Below are positions 6,375-8,347 of a stretch of DNA of 8,347 nt, one piece after another (position 1 is the stretch's first letter; each line of letters starts with the position of its first letter). The notes beneath the pieces were generated by a model. That model had not been told where the DNA came from. It did no database searches and saw only the letters and a list, made by a program, of their open reading frames with translations. A program made the position numbers and the translations under genes. Source of the stretch: Candidatus Omnitrophota bacterium (lineage in GTDB: Bacteria > Omnitrophota > Koll11 > Gygaellales > Profunditerraquicolaceae); NCBI GenBank assembly GCA_028712045.1, contig JAQTRA010000037.1, forward strand, positions 1 to 8,347, written 5' to 3'.

Positions 6375-7916
6375 TTAATTTTTACAAGTGATGCTGAAAA
6401 TCGCGACACTGTCGCCATCGCTTACTCTGCGGTCAACAGAAGTAATCGTTATATCTTTAAAGTTCTTAGAAAAAAACTGCTCTGCCTTAAGATTAGATAA
6501 AAATGTACTTACCGCTTCAAATTCTCTATCGCTGTCACCTAAATAAACCTCGCCATCCAGGCTAACCTCAGGCTGGCCATCTTCATTATTGCGCCCGGAA
6601 GAAAGCTTGGTGAGCCAAACGCCATCCGGCAGAGCCCGCGGGATAATATCAAGAAAATAAGTAGCATAAAGCTGGTCTTTGATCAAATTATCCAGGCTGC
6701 TTAATCTCTTTTTAAGTTTTTTTTCACGCGAGCTTAAAATAACCGAATCGTCATCTTCTGAAATATTCGCTAGCTTTGGCCTTTTACTTTTTATAGAGTT
6801 TATTTCCTGGCGTACCGGCTGCATCCTATATATACCATATCCAAAAGTAACTGCGCAGATCAAAATTCCCAGGATTATAACTTTTAAATCAACCTTTACC
6901 CCTTCCATAAAAGACAGGAAGGCAAAGAGATTTTCTTTTCCTTTGGCGCTATCTGCTTTAATCCGGGTATTAAAAAGATTGATCTTTACTTTTAAAGGGA
7001 TGTCTTTAAAAAGGACCGCTCCGAAGCTTTTACCCAAAATCGAAGAATAAGTTGCGTTTTTACCTAAAACCCGGCTGGTATCCACAAATTTTGCTGAAAT
7101 CCCCGATGCCGCAAAAAAATCCCGCAGGTCTTCGCGCATATTTTGCCCGGAAAGCACATAAAGCGTTTTAATCTCTTTATCCGGGAACTTACGGCGGTAA
7201 TAATCCTGGGAAACACGTATTTCGCTTTTTAGCTTATCGTACTTTTTTAACTGGCTGTTATCCGCCGAATCCTCAAAACCCTCAACCCCGGCAGCCAGCA
7301 AAATATCCCGGCTGAAAAATGGCAAGCCATTCTCAGAAACCATAAAATTTATTTCATCATCATTATTCAAATCAAAACAAAAACTAGCAATCACTCCGCT
7401 ATCTTTAACTCCGCACAAATTTAAAAAGCGTAAAAGGCTGAAAGCTGAATACTCAATATCATTAATTTTGATATTTAACTGTTTGGTAATAGAAATATAT
7501 TTTTCTAAAATTTCTTTTTTTATACCTACAAATAATACAGTATTTAATTTATTCTGTTTGCTTGGCTCAACCTGAAAATTATAAATTAAATCCTCCAATT
7601 TAAAGGGAATGTATTTCTTCGCTTCGAAATTAATCGCACTTTGTAACTCATTGCTGGGTAATTTAGGTATTTCAAAAGTGCGGATTATCAGGTCTTGCCC
7701 GGAGATGCAGATCGTCCCCTGGTCAACATTCATATGGTTGGTCCGCAAAGCATCTTTAATCAAAGCGACGATTTTTACATCGGTCGGGACTTTTTCTTCG
7801 AAATCACCGGAAAACATACTGGCCTGAGGAATAACCACGCTATTGACCAGCTTCTTTTTATTCCCTTCTGCCAACCCGATAGAATTAGTGCCAAAATATA
7901 TTCCTAAAGAGTTCAT
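6375..7916 (-). CDS. pilM: PilM-PilN fusion (GspL-like architecture)
   Basis: A 513-residue single protein combining two proteins that are normally separate. Residues 1 to about 305 are a PilM-type actin-like domain, recognisable by the family segment around FEIPKLPSNELQSAI and YIPFKLEDL (81-110) and GLPFFSRDI (197-205). Residues 311-318 (KINLFNTR) match the N-terminal INLLP-type peptide by which PilN normally docks into PilM. A membrane segment (344-363), a charged helical linker (about 366-415) and a PilN-like ferredoxin fold (about 416-513) follow. The role is the cytoplasmic cradle and periplasmic arm of the alignment complex with PilO. The usual nucleotide-binding motifs are degraded: the phosphate-1 DxG aspartate is Tyr7, and the phosphate-2 motif is replaced by an Asn/Asp-rich stretch (182-188). 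There is no internal stop or frame change. The ATG overlaps the HTH gene by four bases (ATGA), with AGGGG (7928-7924) 7 nt upstream. Confidence 0.92.
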   Translation of the reverse strand: MNSLGIYFGTNSIGLAEGNKKKLVNSVVIPQASMFSGDFEEKVPTDVKIVALIKDALRTNHMNVDQGTICISGQDLIIRTFEIPKLPSNELQSAINFEAKKYIPFKLEDLIYNFQVEPSKQNKLNTVLFVGIKKEILEKYISITKQLNIKINDIEYSAFSLLRFLNLCGVKDSGVIASFCFDLNNDDEINFMVSENGLPFFSRDILLAAGVEGFEDSADNSQLKKYDKLKSEIRVSQDYYRRKFPDKEIKTLYVLSGQNMREDLRDFFAASGISAKFVDTSRVLGKNATYSSILGKSFGAVLFKDIPLKVKINLFNTRIKADSAKGKENLFAFLSFMEGVKVDLKVIILGILICAVTFGYGIYRMQPVRQEINSIKSKRPKLANISEDDDSVILSSREKKLKKRLSSLDNLIKDQLYATYFLDIIPRALPDGVWLTKLSSGRNNEDGQPEVSLDGEVYLGDSDREFEAVSTFLSNLKAEQFFSKNFKDITITSVDRRVSDGDSVAIFSITCKN

Positions 7917-8104
7917 GATTGTTCCCCTGAGGTAGGCGTACGTTTTTTACTTCTTAACCAGGTATCAATATCATCACGGTCAAATCTCCAGACTCCTCCC
8001 ACTTTCATTCCCGAGATTTTACCCTGGTTAAGCCAATTATAGATAGTTTGCTTCTTTAATTTTAAGTATTCTGCTAATTCATCTATATCTATGAGTCTTG
8101 CCAT
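7913..8104 (-). CDS. Small excisionase/MerR-type helix-turn-helix DNA-binding protein
   Basis: A 63-residue protein with one winged-HTH of the HTH_17 / excisionase / BldC-like type. A helix pair at about 5-25 has the typical LAEYLKLKKQTIYNWLNQGKI pattern. The wing follows, with KVGGVWRF (34-41), and then the closing helix DRDDIDTWL (42-50). The polar tail (51-63) is short. Members of this superfamily are phage excisionases or small transcription factors. I see no integrase, attachment site or other mobile-element trace, and the stop overlaps pilMN by four bases, so a transcriptional regulator of the pilus operon is the better reading. The ATG at 8104 has AAGGAAG (8119-8113) at 8-nt spacing and is the first gene after the promoter at 8144-8172. 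Autoregulation is an inference from the phased repeats upstream. The target is unproven. Confidence 0.88.
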   Translation of the reverse strand: MARLIDIDELAEYLKLKKQTIYNWLNQGKISGMKVGGVWRFDRDDIDTWLRSKKRTPTSGEQS

Positions 8105-8143
8105 AAGTCTTACTTCCTTTAGCTATAAGTTACTGTGGGTTTA

Positions 8144-8172
8144 ATTAAAACATAATCTATATATTTTGTCAA
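8144..8172 (-). promoter_or_regulatory. Sigma-70-type promoter of the pilus assembly operon
   Basis: On the minus strand there is a perfect -35 TTGACA (8172-8167), exactly 17 nt of AT-rich spacer, and TTTAAT (8149-8144; five of six consensus positions). Transcription would start near 8137, leaving about 32 nt of leader with the ribosome binding site at 8119-8113. It matches the pilin promoter in -35 and spacer length. The region upstream is AT-rich and holds the direct repeats. Confidence 0.75.
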
Positions 8173-8189
8173 GTGTTTTTTTATATAGG

Positions 8190-8229
8190 CTTACTTAAAC
8201 TTACTTATGTTAATTAAAAAACTTACTTA
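8190..8229. repeat. Three phased 8-bp direct repeats (CTTACTTA), candidate operator
   Basis: CTTACTTA occurs at 8190-8197, 8200-8207 and 8222-8229 on the + strand, that is, at start-to-start spacings of 10 and 22 bp, close to one and two helical turns. Between the second and third lies a degenerate match (GTTAATTA, 8209-8216, six of eight). The array is 18 bp upstream of the operon -35. A 7-bp part of the motif (CTTACTT, 8109-8115) recurs over the ribosome binding site of the HTH gene. Same-face direct repeats are the kind of site that excisionase and BldC-like proteins use for head-to-tail binding, so the HTH protein encoded next door is the natural candidate. Binding is inferred, not seen. 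Confidence 0.6.
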
Positions 8230-8279
8230 GAATATGATAGATTTACTCGATAAATTACGAGATTGGCTACGGAGTGTAG

Positions 8280-8347
8280 GTGAAAACAGCAGTAGAATTA
8301 ATGCAAAAATTTGAACCAGCTGGTGGCGAGCAAGGCTTTGAAGCCGG
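8280..8347 (+). CDS. Possible start of a divergent gene (partial, unrecognised)
   Basis: From a GTG at 8280 the + strand is open to the right edge (22 codons, beginning (M)KTAVELMQKFEP and continuing AGGEQGFEA). A TAG lies immediately upstream in frame, so nothing longer is possible, and GGAG (8271-8274) is placed 5 nt before the GTG. An in-frame ATG lies at 8301 without a ribosome binding site. I do not recognise the product, and the fragment is too short for a family call. If real, it is transcribed away from the pilus operon, sharing the 175-bp intergenic region with its direct repeats. Weak -10-like hexamers (8228-8233, 8233-8238) lack a matching -35. Confidence 0.4.
   Translation, partial: MKTAVELMQKFEPAGGEQGFEA

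Noticed and set aside
6679..7050. 123-codon open frame on the + strand opposite pilMN
   Set aside because: Antisense shadow of the fusion protein's linker and membrane segment; hydrophobic stretches simply mirror the coding strand.
7913..8104. Excisionase gene as evidence of a prophage or integrative element
   Set aside because: No integrase, attachment-site repeats or phage genes are present, and the gene is translationally coupled to pilM. The fold is shared with ordinary small regulators.
8190..8229. CTTACTTA repeats as a CRISPR or iteron origin
   Set aside because: The repeats are 8 bp with gaps of 2 and 14 bp, far too short for CRISPR. No replication initiator gene lies nearby. Position beside a promoter favours an operator.
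8234..8314. 26-codon + strand frame starting ATG at 8234 in the right-hand intergenic region
   Set aside because: No ribosome binding site; very short; conflicts with the better-supported GTG frame at 8280.

Overview
The window is almost filled by one minus-strand gene cluster for a type IV pilus / type II secretion-like machine. It belongs to a two-membraned (secretin-bearing) bacterium. Gene content, moderately AT-rich sequence and pilin style would suit an environmental candidate-phylum lineage such as Omnitrophota, but that taxonomic guess comes from style alone and is weakly held.

Reading in the direction of transcription (right to left), the order is: a small excisionase/MerR-type HTH protein (8104-7913); a PilM-PilN fusion (7916-6375); PilO (6362-5835); PilP (5833-5357); a secretin of the PilQ/GspD family (5360-3810); the assembly ATPase PilB/GspE (3810-2095); the inner-membrane platform PilC/GspF (2095-857); and two tandem, nearly identical type IV pilins (785-384, and 367 running off the left edge). 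Junctions are very tight: 4-nt ATGA overlaps at HTH/pilMN and pilP/secretin, 1-nt TGATG or TAATG overlaps at secretin/ATPase and ATPase/pilC, and gaps of 1 and 12 nt elsewhere. This indicates one translationally coupled operon.

Two promoters can be read on the minus strand, both with a perfect TTGACA -35 and a 17-nt spacer. One precedes the HTH gene (8144-8172) and drives the assembly operon. The other sits in the 71-nt gap after pilC (825-853) and would give the pilins their own, more abundant transcript. Upstream of the first promoter lie three identical 8-bp direct repeats (CTTACTTA on the + strand) at 10- and 22-bp spacing. They are good candidates for the operator of the HTH protein encoded by the first gene.

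How the parts fit: PilMN, PilO and PilP form the inner-membrane alignment complex linking the cytoplasmic motor to the outer-membrane secretin ring. PilB hydrolyses ATP to push pilin subunits through PilC into a fibre. The two pilins are the probable fibre subunits. No prepilin peptidase and no retraction ATPase (PilT) lie in the window.

The notable departures from a standard pilus operon are the single-chain PilM-PilN (the architecture of T2SS GspL) with degraded nucleotide-binding motifs, a PilP without a lipobox cysteine, a short secretin with no AMIN domain, an MshEN-type cyclic-di-GMP motif pair in the ATPase, the HTH gene coupled to pilM, and the recent pilin duplication. The right edge (8105-8347) is an AT-rich intergenic region ending in the possible start of a divergent + strand gene.
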